Positions 38,599 to 49,148 of a stretch of 64,000 nucleotides of DNA are shown piece after piece. The stretch comes from Dietzia timorensis (GTDB taxonomy: Bacteria > Actinomycetota > Actinomycetes > Mycobacteriales > Mycobacteriaceae). Where the stretch lies: assembly GCF_001659785.1 (NCBI RefSeq), contig NZ_CP015961.1:744001-808000 (forward strand), given 5' to 3'. Every line of letters begins with the position of its first letter. Position 1 is the first letter of the stretch. The position numbers and the translations under genes were made by a program. The notes under the pieces were generated by a model. It was not told where the DNA came from. It did no database searches and saw only the letters and a program-made list of their open reading frames with translations.

Positions 38599-39753
38599 AT
38601 GGTTCAGGAAGCGTTTGTAGTCGAAGCACTGCGCACCCCGGTGGGTAAGCGTGGCGGGAGCCTGTCGGCCGTTCACCCGGCCGACCTCGGCGCGCATGTG
38701 CTGAAGGAGGTCTTCAACCGCACGGGCCTCGATCCGGCCGTGGTCGACGACGCGGTGATCGGCTGCCTCGACACCATCGGTCCCCAGGCCGGCAACGTCG
38801 GCCGTTCGGCTTGGCTTGCAGCCGGGCTCCCGCTCGAGGTTCCCGCCACCACCGTCGACCGCCAGTGCGGTTCGTCGCAGCAGGCGATCCACTTCGCTGC
38901 ACAGGGGGTCATGTCCGGCACCCAGGATGTCGTCGTCTTCGGCGGCCTGCAGAACATGAGCGCTCTTCCCATTTCCTCGGCGATGACGGCGGGCCGCGAA
39001 TACGGCTTTGACGATCCGTTCACGGGATCGAAGGGATGGACCGAGCGCTTCGGTACCCAGGAGATCTCCCAGTTCCGCGGCGCGCAGATGATCGCCGATA
39101 AGTGGAACTTGTCCCGCGAGCAGATGGAAGAGTTCGCGCTGCGCTCGAATGAGCGGGCATTCGCGGCGATCAAGGAGGGGAAGTTCGAACGCGAAATCGT
39201 CCCGTTTGGCGATTTCGCCGTGGACGAGACCCCTCGCGAGACCTCGATGGAGAAAATGGCGGGACTCAAGCCGCTCGCCGAAGGGGGAACGTTGACCGCG
39301 GCCGTCGCCTCACAGATCTCCGACGGCGCTTCCGCCGGCATCATCGCTTCCGGTGATGCGGTAAGGAAGTACGGTCTCAAGCCCCGTGCTCGCATCGTCA
39401 ATCTCACCGTTCGCGGCGACGATCCCGTCTTGATGCTCACCGGGCCGATCCCGGCGACCAAGTACGCGCTCGACAAGGCCGGCCTGAGCATCGATGACAT
39501 CGACGTCGTCGAGATCAATGAGGCCTTCGCCCCGGTTGTGCTCGCGTGGCTCGCCGAAACCGGTGCCGACATCGATCGGGTCAACCCGAACGGCGGCGGA
39601 ATCGCGCTCGGTCACCCCCTCGGTGCGACCGGCGCGAAGCTGTTTGCCACGTTGCTGAACGAACTGGAGCGCACCGGCGGCCGCTACGGCCTGCAGACGA
39701 TGTGCGAGGGCGGCGGCACCGCAAACGTGACGATCATCGAGCGTCTCGACTAA
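38599..39753 (+). CDS. fadA6: acetyl-CoA acyltransferase FadA6
   Basis: A 384-residue thiolase. The nucleophile is Cys90 (DRQCGSSQQA), the second set is His338 (GGGIALGHPLGATG) and Cys369 (TMCEGGG). The loop domain is intact. FadA6 thiolytically cleaves a beta-keto CoA in the late C/D ring pathway. CCAGGAG precedes the ATG and only 22 bases separate it from kstR2, so they probably share the operator at 37929. A perfect hairpin ends the unit. Confidence 0.88.
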   Translation: MVQEAFVVEALRTPVGKRGGSLSAVHPADLGAHVLKEVFNRTGLDPAVVDDAVIGCLDTIGPQAGNVGRSAWLAAGLPLEVPATTVDRQCGSSQQAIHFAAQGVMSGTQDVVVFGGLQNMSALPISSAMTAGREYGFDDPFTGSKGWTERFGTQEISQFRGAQMIADKWNLSREQMEEFALRSNERAFAAIKEGKFEREIVPFGDFAVDETPRETSMEKMAGLKPLAEGGTLTAAVASQISDGASAGIIASGDAVRKYGLKPRARIVNLTVRGDDPVLMLTGPIPATKYALDKAGLSIDDIDVVEINEAFAPVVLAWLAETGADIDRVNPNGGGIALGHPLGATGAKLFATLLNELERTGGRYGLQTMCEGGGTANVTIIERLD

Positions 39754-39778
39754 CCCCGCAGCTGCTCGCCCACGCGGA

Positions 39779-39817
39779 AAGCGCCCGCAACCTGAGATGT
39801 CCAGGTTGCGGGCGCTT
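39779..39817. terminator. bidirectional terminator between fadA6 and ipdC
   Basis: Perfect 16-base arms at 39779-39794 and 39802-39817, with a 7-base loop. It separates two convergent operons. Confidence 0.82.
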
Positions 39818-39850
39818 GTGTCGGATCAGTGTGGACCCCTGCGGCCCCGA

Positions 39851-40930
39851 TCAGCGACCGGGTAGGGCGGCCAACCGTTCGTGGGCCTGCGCCATGATGC
39901 GCTGGATCACCTCGTCGCATGAGGGAAGGTCGTCGATCATGCCGACCACCTGCCCCGAGGCGAGAACCCCTGCGTCGGTGTTTCCCTCAACGAGCCCCGC
40001 CTTGAGCAACATCGGCGTGTTCGCGGCCATGACGATCTGCTGCCACGTGCGGTCCGAAGACTTCTTCATGTTGAGGCCGTCCTTGGCAAGGGCCTGCCAC
40101 TTCATGCCCGTCATCGACTTGAACTTCTGCGCGTTTCGCACCGCCGCGACGAGGCTCTTCCCGGGATTGCCGGATTCGAGAGCGTTGACGAGCCCGGTTC
40201 GAAGGACGCGGTGCGGCATTCCGTCCACGCGCGTCGAAACGACAGTGTCCTGCAAGCCGCGCTCGAGGTATTGAGCCTTGACCTCGTCGGGCACGCGGCT
40301 GTCGGAGGTGAGCAGGAAGCGAGTGCCCATCGCGATGCCCGATGCACCGTAGGCGAGCGCCGCGACGAGTCCGCGCCCGTCGAAGAAACCGCCGGCGCCG
40401 ACGACGGGGATCGAGGTGTTCCCCGGGCCGCCGAGCGCATCGATGACCGAGGGAAGTAGCAGGGTCGTTGCGACTTGCCCGGTATGTCCTCCGCCCTCGC
40501 CGCCCTGGACGATGACCGCGTCCGCGCCCCAGGAGGCGACCTTGACCGCGTGCTTGGCGGCGCCGATCGAGGGGATGACGACGAGACCGTTGTCTTTGAG
40601 CCGTGCGATAAGCTCCGGCTTCGGTGCGAGCGCGAACGAGGCGACCTTGACGCCCTCGCGAATCATGAGCTCACAGCGGGCCTCCGCGTCCTCGGCGTCC
40701 GCGCGGAGGTTGACCCCGAACGGCTTGTCGGTGAGTTCCTTGGTGCGACGGATCGCCTGTTCGAGTTCGTCGTACGTCATCGTCGCCGAAGCGAGAATTC
40801 CGAGCCCTCCCGCGTTTGCGGTCGCCGCCGTCAGATGTGGGCCCGACACCCACCCCATTCCCGTCTGCACGATGGGGTAGTCGATCCCGACGAGCTTCGT
40901 GAAGTCGGTCTCCAGTGCCGCCGCGCTCAC
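39851..40930 (-). CDS. ipdC: IpdC, nitronate-monooxygenase-fold flavoprotein of HIP degradation
   Basis: A 359-residue TIM-barrel flavoprotein of the 2-nitropropane dioxygenase/enoyl reductase group. Key segments are PIVQTGMGWVSGPHLTAATANAGGLGILASA, ADAVIVQGGEGGGHTGQVATTLLLP and VVGAGGFFDGRGLVAALAYGASGIAMGTRFLLT. IpdC is a flavin-dependent reductase or isomerase-like step in C/D ring degradation. It starts with GTG at 40930 overlapping the ipdB stop (GTGA). It is the last gene of the echA20-ipdA-ipdB-ipdC operon. Confidence 0.87.
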   Translation of the reverse strand: MSAAALETDFTKLVGIDYPIVQTGMGWVSGPHLTAATANAGGLGILASATMTYDELEQAIRRTKELTDKPFGVNLRADAEDAEARCELMIREGVKVASFALAPKPELIARLKDNGLVVIPSIGAAKHAVKVASWGADAVIVQGGEGGGHTGQVATTLLLPSVIDALGGPGNTSIPVVGAGGFFDGRGLVAALAYGASGIAMGTRFLLTSDSRVPDEVKAQYLERGLQDTVVSTRVDGMPHRVLRTGLVNALESGNPGKSLVAAVRNAQKFKSMTGMKWQALAKDGLNMKKSSDRTWQQIVMAANTPMLLKAGLVEGNTDAGVLASGQVVGMIDDLPSCDEVIQRIMAQAHERLAALPGR

Positions 40931-41703
40931 TTGATGTCCTCTTCGCGGGGTACCTCGCGGAAGCGCAGTCCCTTCGGGTCGACGAGCTCGTTGAGAACGT
41001 AGAGCTCCTCCTCCGACGGGGCGCGCGTAGGTTCGGCGGCGTCCAGACCCGAGACCTCGAACGAGGTGTTCTCGCGCACCTCGTCGGCGGATACGCCGGG
41101 GTGCAATGTGCGCGCGTGGAGCGTCCCGCCCGGACCTGAGAAATCGAAGGAACCGAGGTTGGTCACCACGCGGTGCAGGTGGTGGAATCGAAACGCCGGA
41201 TCCCCCTCGTCGTAGCGGTCGTAACCGATTCCCGAGATGACGTCGACGGACTCACCGAAAACGCGGGCGGAGTGCTTCGCCACCCAGTAGCTCGTCGCGT
41301 GATTGATGGAGTTGCCGGGAGCTCCGCGCACCCCGAACATCTGGCGCTTGGGCTGCTCGAGCGGACCGAAGGCGGAGATGTTCTGGTTGCCGAACTTATC
41401 GATTTGGTTGGCGCCCATCACGACGTGCCGCTTGCCATTCGCTAGGGTGTCGAAGACGCGCCCGAAGGGTATCCACCCCTCGAGGTCGGCGACCTTTCCG
41501 ACGGCCGGCGTCGAGCCGAGGAACTTCGACTCGCCGTCGGAGATGAGGAGGTCGGGTTCGGTGGTCAGGCGCGCCAGCCGCGCACCGACTGTAGCCATCG
41601 GTGTCATCGGGGACGCGAAGATCTCTCCTGCTCCGGCGAAGATCTCCGCACAGGCGATTGCGCAGTAGTCCGCGCGCTCTACTCGAGTAGTGGGGGTGCT
41701 CAT
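40927..41703 (-). CDS. ipdB: CoA-transferase-like COCHEA-CoA hydrolase subunit IpdB
   Basis: A 258-residue subunit of the class I CoA-transferase fold. It has AEIFAGAGEIFASPMTPMATVGARLARLT, GESKFLGSTPAVG, MGANQIDKFGNQNISAFG and PGNSINHATSYWVAKHS. IpdA and IpdB form a ring-opening hydrolase rather than a transferase; IpdA is coded directly upstream with a four-base overlap. The ATG at 41703 is preferred over the upstream open frame. The GTGA link to ipdC shows tight coupling. Confidence 0.9.
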   Translation of the reverse strand: MSTPTTRVERADYCAIACAEIFAGAGEIFASPMTPMATVGARLARLTTEPDLLISDGESKFLGSTPAVGKVADLEGWIPFGRVFDTLANGKRHVVMGANQIDKFGNQNISAFGPLEQPKRQMFGVRGAPGNSINHATSYWVAKHSARVFGESVDVISGIGYDRYDEGDPAFRFHHLHRVVTNLGSFDFSGPGGTLHARTLHPGVSADEVRENTSFEVSGLDAAEPTRAPSEEELYVLNELVDPKGLRFREVPREEDIK

Positions 41704-42638
41704 TTGGTGTCTCCCTTCGCGGCGTTCTCGGCGGCGAATGCCTTGACGGCGTCCTGATAGTCGGATTCGGTCCCGGAGAGGAACCGCTGGTGGAACTCCT
41801 CCCACGTGTCGTCCTGCTTCGCGGCCTGCGCGTAGTGGCGTTGGAAAGCCTCGTCGCGCCGGTAGGAGCCGGAGAACGTGAAGTGCGCCCCTCCCGGAGC
41901 CTCGGCGACTGCGTCGACCTGCATGCGGTTGAGGAGCATGCGCTCGGCGCCGACTTCGGCGATGAGTTCGTCGGCCGAATCGACGATTTCGTCGACTTCG
42001 AGTAGGCGAAGGTCGGCGGAGTTAGCGAACAGGTCGTCCATGTACGGGTCGACCCCGGTGTAGGCGGCGTTGCCGTGCTTGTCCGCCTTGTCCAGGTGGA
42101 TGAGGGCCGCGTCCAGCCGAAGGGCGGGCATGGCGAGAAGGGTTTCCTTGGCGCTGTCGGTCGACGCGATCGGCCCTTCATAGCCGTACGGGGAGTCGAC
42201 CGTCGCGAGTTCGCCGTTCCAGAAGTCGATCACGGAGGATCCGAGTCCGGCGCGAATCGGAAGGTAGGGGAGGCGTTGCGACGCAGCCTGCAGGCCGGCG
42301 CGCACCATGCCCTCGTCCATCTCGCGCACCTCGATCGATCCCTCGGTGCGGCGGCGCGCAAACCACGGATCGTAGAACGGGGCCGAATCGAGCGAGACGA
42401 AGCCGTAGTAGGCGCGCTTGACCTTGCCCGCGGAACACAGCAAGCCGATGTCCGGTCCGCCGAAGGCAACAATCGTCAGGTCTTTGAGATCGGAACGCAA
42501 GATCGCGCGGACGAGAGCCATGGGCTTGCGTCGCGATCCCCAACCGGCGATGCCGATGGTCATCCCGTCAGAAAGTTGGCCGACCATCTCGTCGAGGGTC
42601 GAGCGCTTATCGCGCTTGGCGGGTGGGGTGAAATCCAC
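41700..42638 (-). CDS. ipdA: CoA-transferase-like COCHEA-CoA hydrolase subunit IpdA
   Basis: A 312-residue subunit of the CoA-transferase superfamily. It has DGMTIGIAGWGSRRKPMALVRAILRSDLKDLTIVAFGGPDIGLLCSAGKVKRAYYGFVSLD and FARRRTEGSIEVREMDEGMVRAGLQAA. With IpdB it hydrolytically opens the last steroid ring in COCHEA-CoA. Translation starts at GTG 42638, three bases after the echA20 stop. The ipdA-ipdB pair in the order echA20-ipdA-ipdB-ipdC matches the M. tuberculosis layout. Confidence 0.9.
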   Translation of the reverse strand: MDFTPPAKRDKRSTLDEMVGQLSDGMTIGIAGWGSRRKPMALVRAILRSDLKDLTIVAFGGPDIGLLCSAGKVKRAYYGFVSLDSAPFYDPWFARRRTEGSIEVREMDEGMVRAGLQAASQRLPYLPIRAGLGSSVIDFWNGELATVDSPYGYEGPIASTDSAKETLLAMPALRLDAALIHLDKADKHGNAAYTGVDPYMDDLFANSADLRLLEVDEIVDSADELIAEVGAERMLLNRMQVDAVAEAPGGAHFTFSGSYRRDEAFQRHYAQAAKQDDTWEEFHQRFLSGTESDYQDAVKAFAAENAAKGDTK

Positions 42639-42641
42639 TGC

Positions 42642-43433
42642 TCAGGAGTCCTTTCCAGTAGTGTCGTTCTGCGAACGTGTGTCGAGATTCTTGCCGGAGG
42701 AGACGAACTCGTCGCGGTGCTCATCGGCGACGCCGGCGAGGTTGAGCTCGAAGGTGAAGCCCTGCTCGAAGCGATACGACTTCTTCACGTCGACCGGATC
42801 GATGCCGTTGAGGGCCTCCTTCGCGGCGCGCAGTACGCGCGTGTCCTTCGCGGCCATCTGCTCCGCGAGCTCCCGCGCGGCCTGGTCGAGCTCTTCTCTG
42901 GGGACGACGCGGTGCACGGTGCCCCAGCTGTGGAGCTGCTCCGCCGTCACATTTGTAGAGGTGTAGTACATGGTGCGAAGCGCGTGCGGGGGAACCATTC
43001 GAGCGAGGTGGGTGGCAGCGCCGAGCGCGCCGCGGTCGACCTCGGGAAGGCCGAACTTCGCGCCCTCGGACGCGACGATCGAATCCGCGTTGCCTACCAA
43101 GCCGATACCGCCACCAACGCAGAACCCGGCCACAGCCGCAATCACCGGAACCTCGCATTCGTATACCGCGGCGAAGGCAGCGAAGCAGCCGCGATTAGCG
43201 GCGATGAGGTGGTCGAACCCCTCGAACTGCTGCATTTCCTTGATATCCACGCCGGCATTGAATCCCTTGCCCTCCGCGCGGAGTATCACGACCGAAACCG
43301 CGCGGTCTCGGCCCGCCTCGCGCAGTGCGTCGGCGAGCTCGAACCAGCCCGCCGACGGAATGGCGTTGACCGGCGGATAGTCGACCGTGATGGTCGCGAT
43401 CCCACCGGATTCCTTCTCGATACTGATGCCCAT
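42642..43433 (-). CDS. echA20: ring-cleaving enoyl-CoA hydratase EchA20
   Basis: A 263-residue crotonase-superfamily protein with FNAGVDIKEMQQF and AGFCVGGGIGLVGNADSIVASEGAKFGLPEVDRGALGAATHLARMVPPH. EchA20 hydrolyses ring D of a 2-enoyl-CoA intermediate in HIP degradation. The start at 43433 (MGISIEKESGG) follows AAAGGTGG; the open frame beyond it is not part of the domain. It heads the echA20-ipdABC operon and is divergent from the SDR at 43520, the two sharing the KstR2 box at 43481. Confidence 0.89.
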   Translation of the reverse strand: MGISIEKESGGIATITVDYPPVNAIPSAGWFELADALREAGRDRAVSVVILRAEGKGFNAGVDIKEMQQFEGFDHLIAANRGCFAAFAAVYECEVPVIAAVAGFCVGGGIGLVGNADSIVASEGAKFGLPEVDRGALGAATHLARMVPPHALRTMYYTSTNVTAEQLHSWGTVHRVVPREELDQAARELAEQMAAKDTRVLRAAKEALNGIDPVDVKKSYRFEQGFTFELNLAGVADEHRDEFVSSGKNLDTRSQNDTTGKDS

Positions 43434-43480
43434 CGGGCCACCTTTCGCACAACAACTTCGAGGTGCAATCCCCGCAAGCA

Positions 43481-43498
43481 ACCAAACGCTTGCTTGGT
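43481..43498. promoter_or_regulatory. KstR2 box between echA20 and the SDR pair
   Basis: ACCAAACGCTTGCTTGGT fits the KstR2 pattern. It lies in an 86-base gap between divergent starts at 43433 and 43520, with a TACGAT-like -10 for the plus-strand gene at about 43508. One site can control both directions. Confidence 0.85.
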
Positions 43499-43519
43499 TT
43501 GCTTGTTACGATAGCACTT

Positions 43520-44350
43520 ATGAACGCATCGCTTAGTTCTTCCTTGGTGCCGAGTGGGGTGGATCTCGCAGGGCTCGGCCTCTCCGGGCGCGTGGCGCTG
43601 GTCACCGGAGGCGTCCGCGGCGTCGGCGCGGGTATCTCGCGCGTGCTGAGTGCGGCCGGCGCGACCGTCATCACCTGCGCGCGCCGACCCGCCGACGAAC
43701 CCGATCTGGCCGCCCTCGAGTTCCACAGCGCCGATTTGCGCGATCCTCAGGCCGTTGCCGGGCTGATGGACGAGATCGTCGCTCGCCACGGAAGGCTCGA
43801 CATCGTGGTCAACAATGCCGGCGGCGCGCCATTCGCCATGGCGGCCGAGGCCAGCGCGAACTTCCACTCGAAGATCGTCGCCCTCAATCTCCTCGCCGGC
43901 CTTACCGTCGCTCAAGAGGCGCACCGGGTCATGACGTCGGGCGCGGCATCCGCTCAAGCGCCCGTCGGCGGCGCGATCGTCAACATTTCCTCGGTATCGG
44001 CACACAGGCCGTCCCCGGGCACGGCGTCCTACGGCGCTGCGAAGGCCGGGGTCGACTCGCTCACCCGGTCGCTCGCGGTCGAATGGGCGCCGCATGTTCG
44101 GGTCAACTCCGTGGTCGTCGGCCCGGTCAAGACCGAACTCGCCGAAATGCACTACGGAGATAGTGATGGCATCGCGGCCGTCGACGCCACGGTGCCCATG
44201 GGTCGTATGGCAGACCCCGCCGATGTGGGCCACGCGGTGTCGTTCCTCGCCTCGCCCCTCGCCCGATTCATCACCGGAGCGGAGCTGCTCGTACATGGGG
44301 GAGGGGAACGACCGGCGTTCCTCGAGGCGTCGACGGCGAACAAGAGTTAG
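43520..44350 (+). CDS. short-chain dehydrogenase (first of a pair beside echA20)
   Basis: A 276-residue classical SDR. The cofactor motif is VTGGVRGVGAGI, NNAG is in DIVVNNAGGAPF, and the catalytic Ser/Tyr/Lys are in NISSVSAHRPSPGTASYGAAKAG. The ATG at 43520 is 21 bases after the KstR2 box. The pair of SDR genes divergent from echA20 corresponds in position to Rv3549c and Rv3548c in M. tuberculosis, by general knowledge. The steroid-derived substrate is unknown. Confidence 0.85.
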   Translation: MNASLSSSLVPSGVDLAGLGLSGRVALVTGGVRGVGAGISRVLSAAGATVITCARRPADEPDLAALEFHSADLRDPQAVAGLMDEIVARHGRLDIVVNNAGGAPFAMAAEASANFHSKIVALNLLAGLTVAQEAHRVMTSGAASAQAPVGGAIVNISSVSAHRPSPGTASYGAAKAGVDSLTRSLAVEWAPHVRVNSVVVGPVKTELAEMHYGDSDGIAAVDATVPMGRMADPADVGHAVSFLASPLARFITGAELLVHGGGERPAFLEASTANKS

Positions 44351-44430
44351 CCGCACCGCCAAGAGCGCAGGGCACGACTGTTCAATAAACGATCGGAACC
44401 CGTGTGGAAGCGGGAGAAAAGAGAATTGAC

Positions 44431-45348
44431 ATGGGAATCTGTGATGGTCGCGTAGTCATCGTCACCGGCGCGGGCCGCGGACTCGGCCGCGAGCATGCGC
44501 TCGCGTTTGCCGCCGCCGGCGCGAAGGTGGTCGTCAACGACCTCGGCGCCGGTCTCGATGGCGCCGACACCGGCGAGCATCCCGCCGAGCAGGTCGTCCA
44601 GGAAATCATCGATGCCGGTGGCGAGGCCGTCGTCAACGGAGCTGACGTGGCGGATTGGGAGCAGGCAGCGGGGCTCGTCGCACAGGCGGTAGACACCTTC
44701 GGCCACCTCGACACCATCGTCAACAATGCCGGATTCCTGCGGGACAAGATGCTCGTATCGATGTCCGAGCAGGACTGGGACAACGTCACGCGTGTGCATC
44801 TCAAGGGTCATTTCGCGGTGCTCAACTATGCCGCGAACTACTGGCGCTCCGAGTCCAAGGCCGGCAGACCGCGCGCGGCCCGCGTCGTCAACACCACCTC
44901 CGGCGCGGGGCTGTTCGGGTCCGTGGGGCAGGGCAATTACGCAACCGCGAAGGCGGGAATCGCGCTATTGACCATCCAGGCGGCCGCCGAGATGGGCGGC
45001 TACGGGATCAACGTCAACGCGATCGCGCCCGCTGCCCGTACCCGCATGACTACTTCCGCCGGGGATGCGATGGCTTCGGCGATGGCCGCGCCAGCGGACG
45101 GGTCCTTCGATGCAATGCATCCGGGCAACGTCTCGCCACTGGTGGTCTGGCTCGGCTCGGATGCCGCGGCCGACGTCACGGGGCGGGTTTTCGAGGCCGA
45201 GGGTGGAAAGGTCACCGTGTGCGACGGGTGGCAGCGAGCCGCCGGCGCCGACAAGGGTGAGCGCTGGAGTCCGGAAGAGCTTACCGAAGTCATCCCCGGG
45301 CTGTTGTCGGAGTCGCCGGCCCCGGTTCCGGTCTACGGCGCCCGTTAG
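44431..45348 (+). CDS. short-chain dehydrogenase (second of a pair)
   Basis: A 305-residue SDR of the type related to the dehydrogenase domain of multifunctional beta-oxidation enzymes. It has VTGAGRGLGREHALAFAAAGA, NNAGFLRDKMLVSMSEQDWDNVTRVHLKGHFAVLNYA and the active site NTTSGAGLFGSVGQGNYATAKAG. It is close to Hsd4A at 59457 in length and motifs, so a hydroxyacyl-CoA role is plausible. The start at 44431 has GAGAA upstream; an in-frame GTG at 44404 is a weaker option. It is co-directional with the SDR before it, 80 bases away. Confidence 0.85.
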   Translation: MGICDGRVVIVTGAGRGLGREHALAFAAAGAKVVVNDLGAGLDGADTGEHPAEQVVQEIIDAGGEAVVNGADVADWEQAAGLVAQAVDTFGHLDTIVNNAGFLRDKMLVSMSEQDWDNVTRVHLKGHFAVLNYAANYWRSESKAGRPRAARVVNTTSGAGLFGSVGQGNYATAKAGIALLTIQAAAEMGGYGINVNAIAPAARTRMTTSAGDAMASAMAAPADGSFDAMHPGNVSPLVVWLGSDAAADVTGRVFEAEGGKVTVCDGWQRAAGADKGERWSPEELTEVIPGLLSESPAPVPVYGAR

Positions 45349-45350
45349 GG

Positions 45351-46133
45351 CTAGCCGGAAGCAGACGCGTCGTCGCGGTCTTCCTGCAGGTAGGCCGCGA
45401 TGTCGTCGTCACCGGTGATCGCGCGAAACGTTGCGAGCGAGTTCTCGATCGGTGGCGTGTGCCCGACATAGGACATCGGGTGCACCGAAACCGATGGCGA
45501 GCCGGAGCTGCGGTACTGCGCGAGCGCGATGGACGGGTCCACGCGCTGGTCCGCGGTGCCGAACAGCACGGTGGTGGGGATGTTGAGCCCAGCGAGCCTG
45601 TCCGCCAGTGGCTTGGCGGCGAGGTAGGAGTCGATCGCCTCGGTGGAATCGACAAAGGTCTCGTATGGGGTGCGCAGGAATTCGTCGACGGTGGACTGCG
45701 GGACCTGGTATCCGGGAGCGAAAGCGCTCGCGAGCCCTCGTCGCGCGGCGCGCTCTCCCATTATCCGCCACATCGCCGCGCCGACCCGCCGGTTGCGGAG
45801 AGCCCGCTCGGTCCGGTGCTTCGAAGAAAGCCGTGATTCTACAGATGTAGGGGAATTGAGGAGGACCAAGCGTTCGACCAGTTCGGGTCGGCGCTCGGCG
45901 AGTGCGACGGCGACGAGCCCACCCATCGAATGGCCGACAATCGTGCCGGACGCCGCGGGCACGGACATCGCCGAGGCGACCCGGTCCGCCTCGTCCTCGA
46001 TGGACCCGTCCATGACGAGCGTCGGCGCGAGAATGTCTGTCTTTCCATTCGACAGTTCCTTGCGCATCCGCATTTTGACGGCGGACCACACATTCGGCGA
46101 TGACGCCAGGCCATGCAGCAGTACGTAGCGCAC
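45351..46133 (-). CDS. alpha/beta hydrolase
   Basis: A 260-residue alpha/beta hydrolase. The oxyanion segment is LLHGLASSPNVW, the nucleophile elbow is GHSMGG with serine, the acid is likely in FGTADQRVDP and the histidine is in YVGHTPP. It starts with GTG at 46133 and is convergent with the SDR at 44431. It is not a close match to HsaD in its elbow or length, so it should not be taken for the missing ring A/B hydrolase. It lies between two steroid units without any operator near it. Confidence 0.82.
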   Translation of the reverse strand: MRYVLLHGLASSPNVWSAVKMRMRKELSNGKTDILAPTLVMDGSIEDEADRVASAMSVPAASGTIVGHSMGGLVAVALAERRPELVERLVLLNSPTSVESRLSSKHRTERALRNRRVGAAMWRIMGERAARRGLASAFAPGYQVPQSTVDEFLRTPYETFVDSTEAIDSYLAAKPLADRLAGLNIPTTVLFGTADQRVDPSIALAQYRSSGSPSVSVHPMSYVGHTPPIENSLATFRAITGDDDIAAYLQEDRDDASASG

Positions 46134-46349
46134 GTTCGTCCTCCGGGAAATTCAAGGGGTCGGGGGGCGATTGGGGAGCCGCCCGAGGGTGTGCAAGCGA
46201 CTACTCGACCAAGCGCCGCCGACGTCATGCAGTGTATTCCCAGAAAACTTTCAGGCATTCATTGGCTTAGGCGTGTTCACATTTTGACTGAGCGGTAATC
46301 CGTTCCGCGCCACCGGATCTCGGTGCCGCGCCGCGGCGCCACGGCCGCG

Positions 46350-47660
<1,311 letters not shown>

Positions 47661-47664
47661 TTAT

Positions 47665-47678
47665 TGAAACATGTTCTA
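47665..47678. promoter_or_regulatory. KstR box 1, fadA5-cyp125
   Basis: TGAAACATGTTCTA fits TnnAACnnGTTnnA. It is 24 bases, about two helix turns, from the next box, so two KstR dimers could sit on the same face of the DNA. Confidence 0.82.
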
Positions 47679-47688
47679 GTATGGTCAC

Positions 47689-47702
47689 TGAAACGTGTTC
47701 TA
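47689..47702. promoter_or_regulatory. KstR box 2, fadA5-cyp125
   Basis: TGAAACGTGTTCTA differs from box 1 only at one central base. Both lie in the fadA5-cyp125 gap and probably control opposite directions. Confidence 0.82.
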
Positions 47703-47846
47703 GATTACGTTTTGAAAGTGTGATGAGTCACAACGGCTAGACGGGCCGAACCTGGTTCCCTCTCGGAGGGGCGAGTGGGTGTGGACGCACTTTCTCGCGA
47801 TATTGACGACTCATCTAGGACGGGCATCTTCGTCTAAGGAGCAACG

Positions 47847-49109
47847 ATGACCAACGCCACGACGCCCGAACTCAGCATTCCCGCAGGGTTCGATTTCACC
47901 AGTCCGGAATTGTTCGCCAAGCGCATTCCGCACCCGGAATGGAGCGAACTGCGCAAAGCCGAACCCATCCACTGGGTAGAGATCGAGCCGGGGAGCGACG
48001 GTTTCAAGGACGATGGCTACTGGCTCGCTTCGAAGCATGAGGACATCAAGGAGATCTCCCGGCTCACCAACGATTATTTCATCACCAACCAGCACACGGC
48101 GATCCCGCGCTACGCCCCCGGGACCGAGGACGACATCCTCGAGATGATCAAGCTGCTGATCATCAACCAGGACGGTGAAGACCACAAGATGCGCCGCCGG
48201 ACGATTTCCAAGGGATTCACGCCCCGAAATATCCGATCGATGCGCGAGGCTCTCGAGGCGCGCGCGAAGGATATCGTCGAACGAGCAGCGGCGAAGGGCT
48301 CGGGCGATTTCATCGTCGAGGTCGCGTCGGAGCTGCCGTTGCAGACCATTGCCGAACTTCTCGGTATCCCACAGGAAGACCGTTTCAAAGTTTTCGAGTG
48401 GTCGAACAATATGGCCGGCTACGACGATCCGGACGTGGCCGAGGCCTCGCACATCGCCGCCGCACAGATCCTCGAGTACGCGATGGAGATGGCCGGAAAG
48501 CGCGAGGCCGAGCCTGAAGACGATCTCATCTCCAAGCTCGTGCACGCAGACGTCGACGGGGGCAGGCTCACTCCCGACGAGTTCGGCTGGTTCTTCATTC
48601 TTCTCACATTCGCCGGCAACGAGACGACCCGCAATGCCACCACCCACGGGATGATCGCCTTCCTCGACAACCCGGAGCAGTGGGAGCTGTTCAAGTCGGA
48701 GCGCCCGGAGACCGCCTACGACGAGATTCTCCGGTGGGCCACCCCGGTCATCCAGTTCCAGCGCACGGCAGTAAAGGAAATCGAGATCGGCGGCAAGACG
48801 ATCAAGCCGGGCGAGCGCGTTGTCATGGCCTACGGTTCCGCCAACTTCGATGAGGACGTCTTCGACGATCCGTTCACTTTCGACATCACGCGTGAGAACA
48901 ACCCGCACGTCACTTTCGGTGGTAACGGACCGCACTACTGCATCGGTGCAAACCTCGCGAAGCTGCAGATCGAGCTCATCTTCAACGCAATCGCCAATCA
49001 CCTCCCGGATATGGCCTCCCTCGGGGACCACACGCGACTTCGCTCCGGTTGGCTCAACGGCATCACCGAGTGGCCTGTGAATTTCTGCCCGGCTGCCAAG
49101 GCGAACTAG
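47847..49109 (+). CDS. cyp125: steroid C26/C27 monooxygenase CYP125
   Basis: A 420-residue cytochrome P450. The I-helix motif is FAGNETTRN, the ExxR helix is YDEILRW, and the haem loop is FGGNGPHYCIG with the cysteine near residue 365. The N-terminal FTSPELFAKRIPHPEWSELRKAEPIHWVE and NQDGEDHKMRRRTISKGFTPRNIR segments are typical of CYP125. It oxidises the terminal side-chain carbon of cholesterol or cholestenone, starting side-chain degradation. An AAGGAGC site precedes the ATG. No ferredoxin or reductase is adjacent; fdxD at 59259 is a possible donor. Confidence 0.92.
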   Translation: MTNATTPELSIPAGFDFTSPELFAKRIPHPEWSELRKAEPIHWVEIEPGSDGFKDDGYWLASKHEDIKEISRLTNDYFITNQHTAIPRYAPGTEDDILEMIKLLIINQDGEDHKMRRRTISKGFTPRNIRSMREALEARAKDIVERAAAKGSGDFIVEVASELPLQTIAELLGIPQEDRFKVFEWSNNMAGYDDPDVAEASHIAAAQILEYAMEMAGKREAEPEDDLISKLVHADVDGGRLTPDEFGWFFILLTFAGNETTRNATTHGMIAFLDNPEQWELFKSERPETAYDEILRWATPVIQFQRTAVKEIEIGGKTIKPGERVVMAYGSANFDEDVFDDPFTFDITRENNPHVTFGGNGPHYCIGANLAKLQIELIFNAIANHLPDMASLGDHTRLRSGWLNGITEWPVNFCPAAKAN

Positions 49110-49148
49110 GCGCCGGCAACACAAACGAAGCTCGACCAACACCGCAAA

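Noticed and set aside
45351-46133. The alpha/beta hydrolase as the missing HsaD
   Set aside because: It has the generic GHSMGG elbow, is shorter than HsaD, has no steroid operator and is not in the hsa operon.
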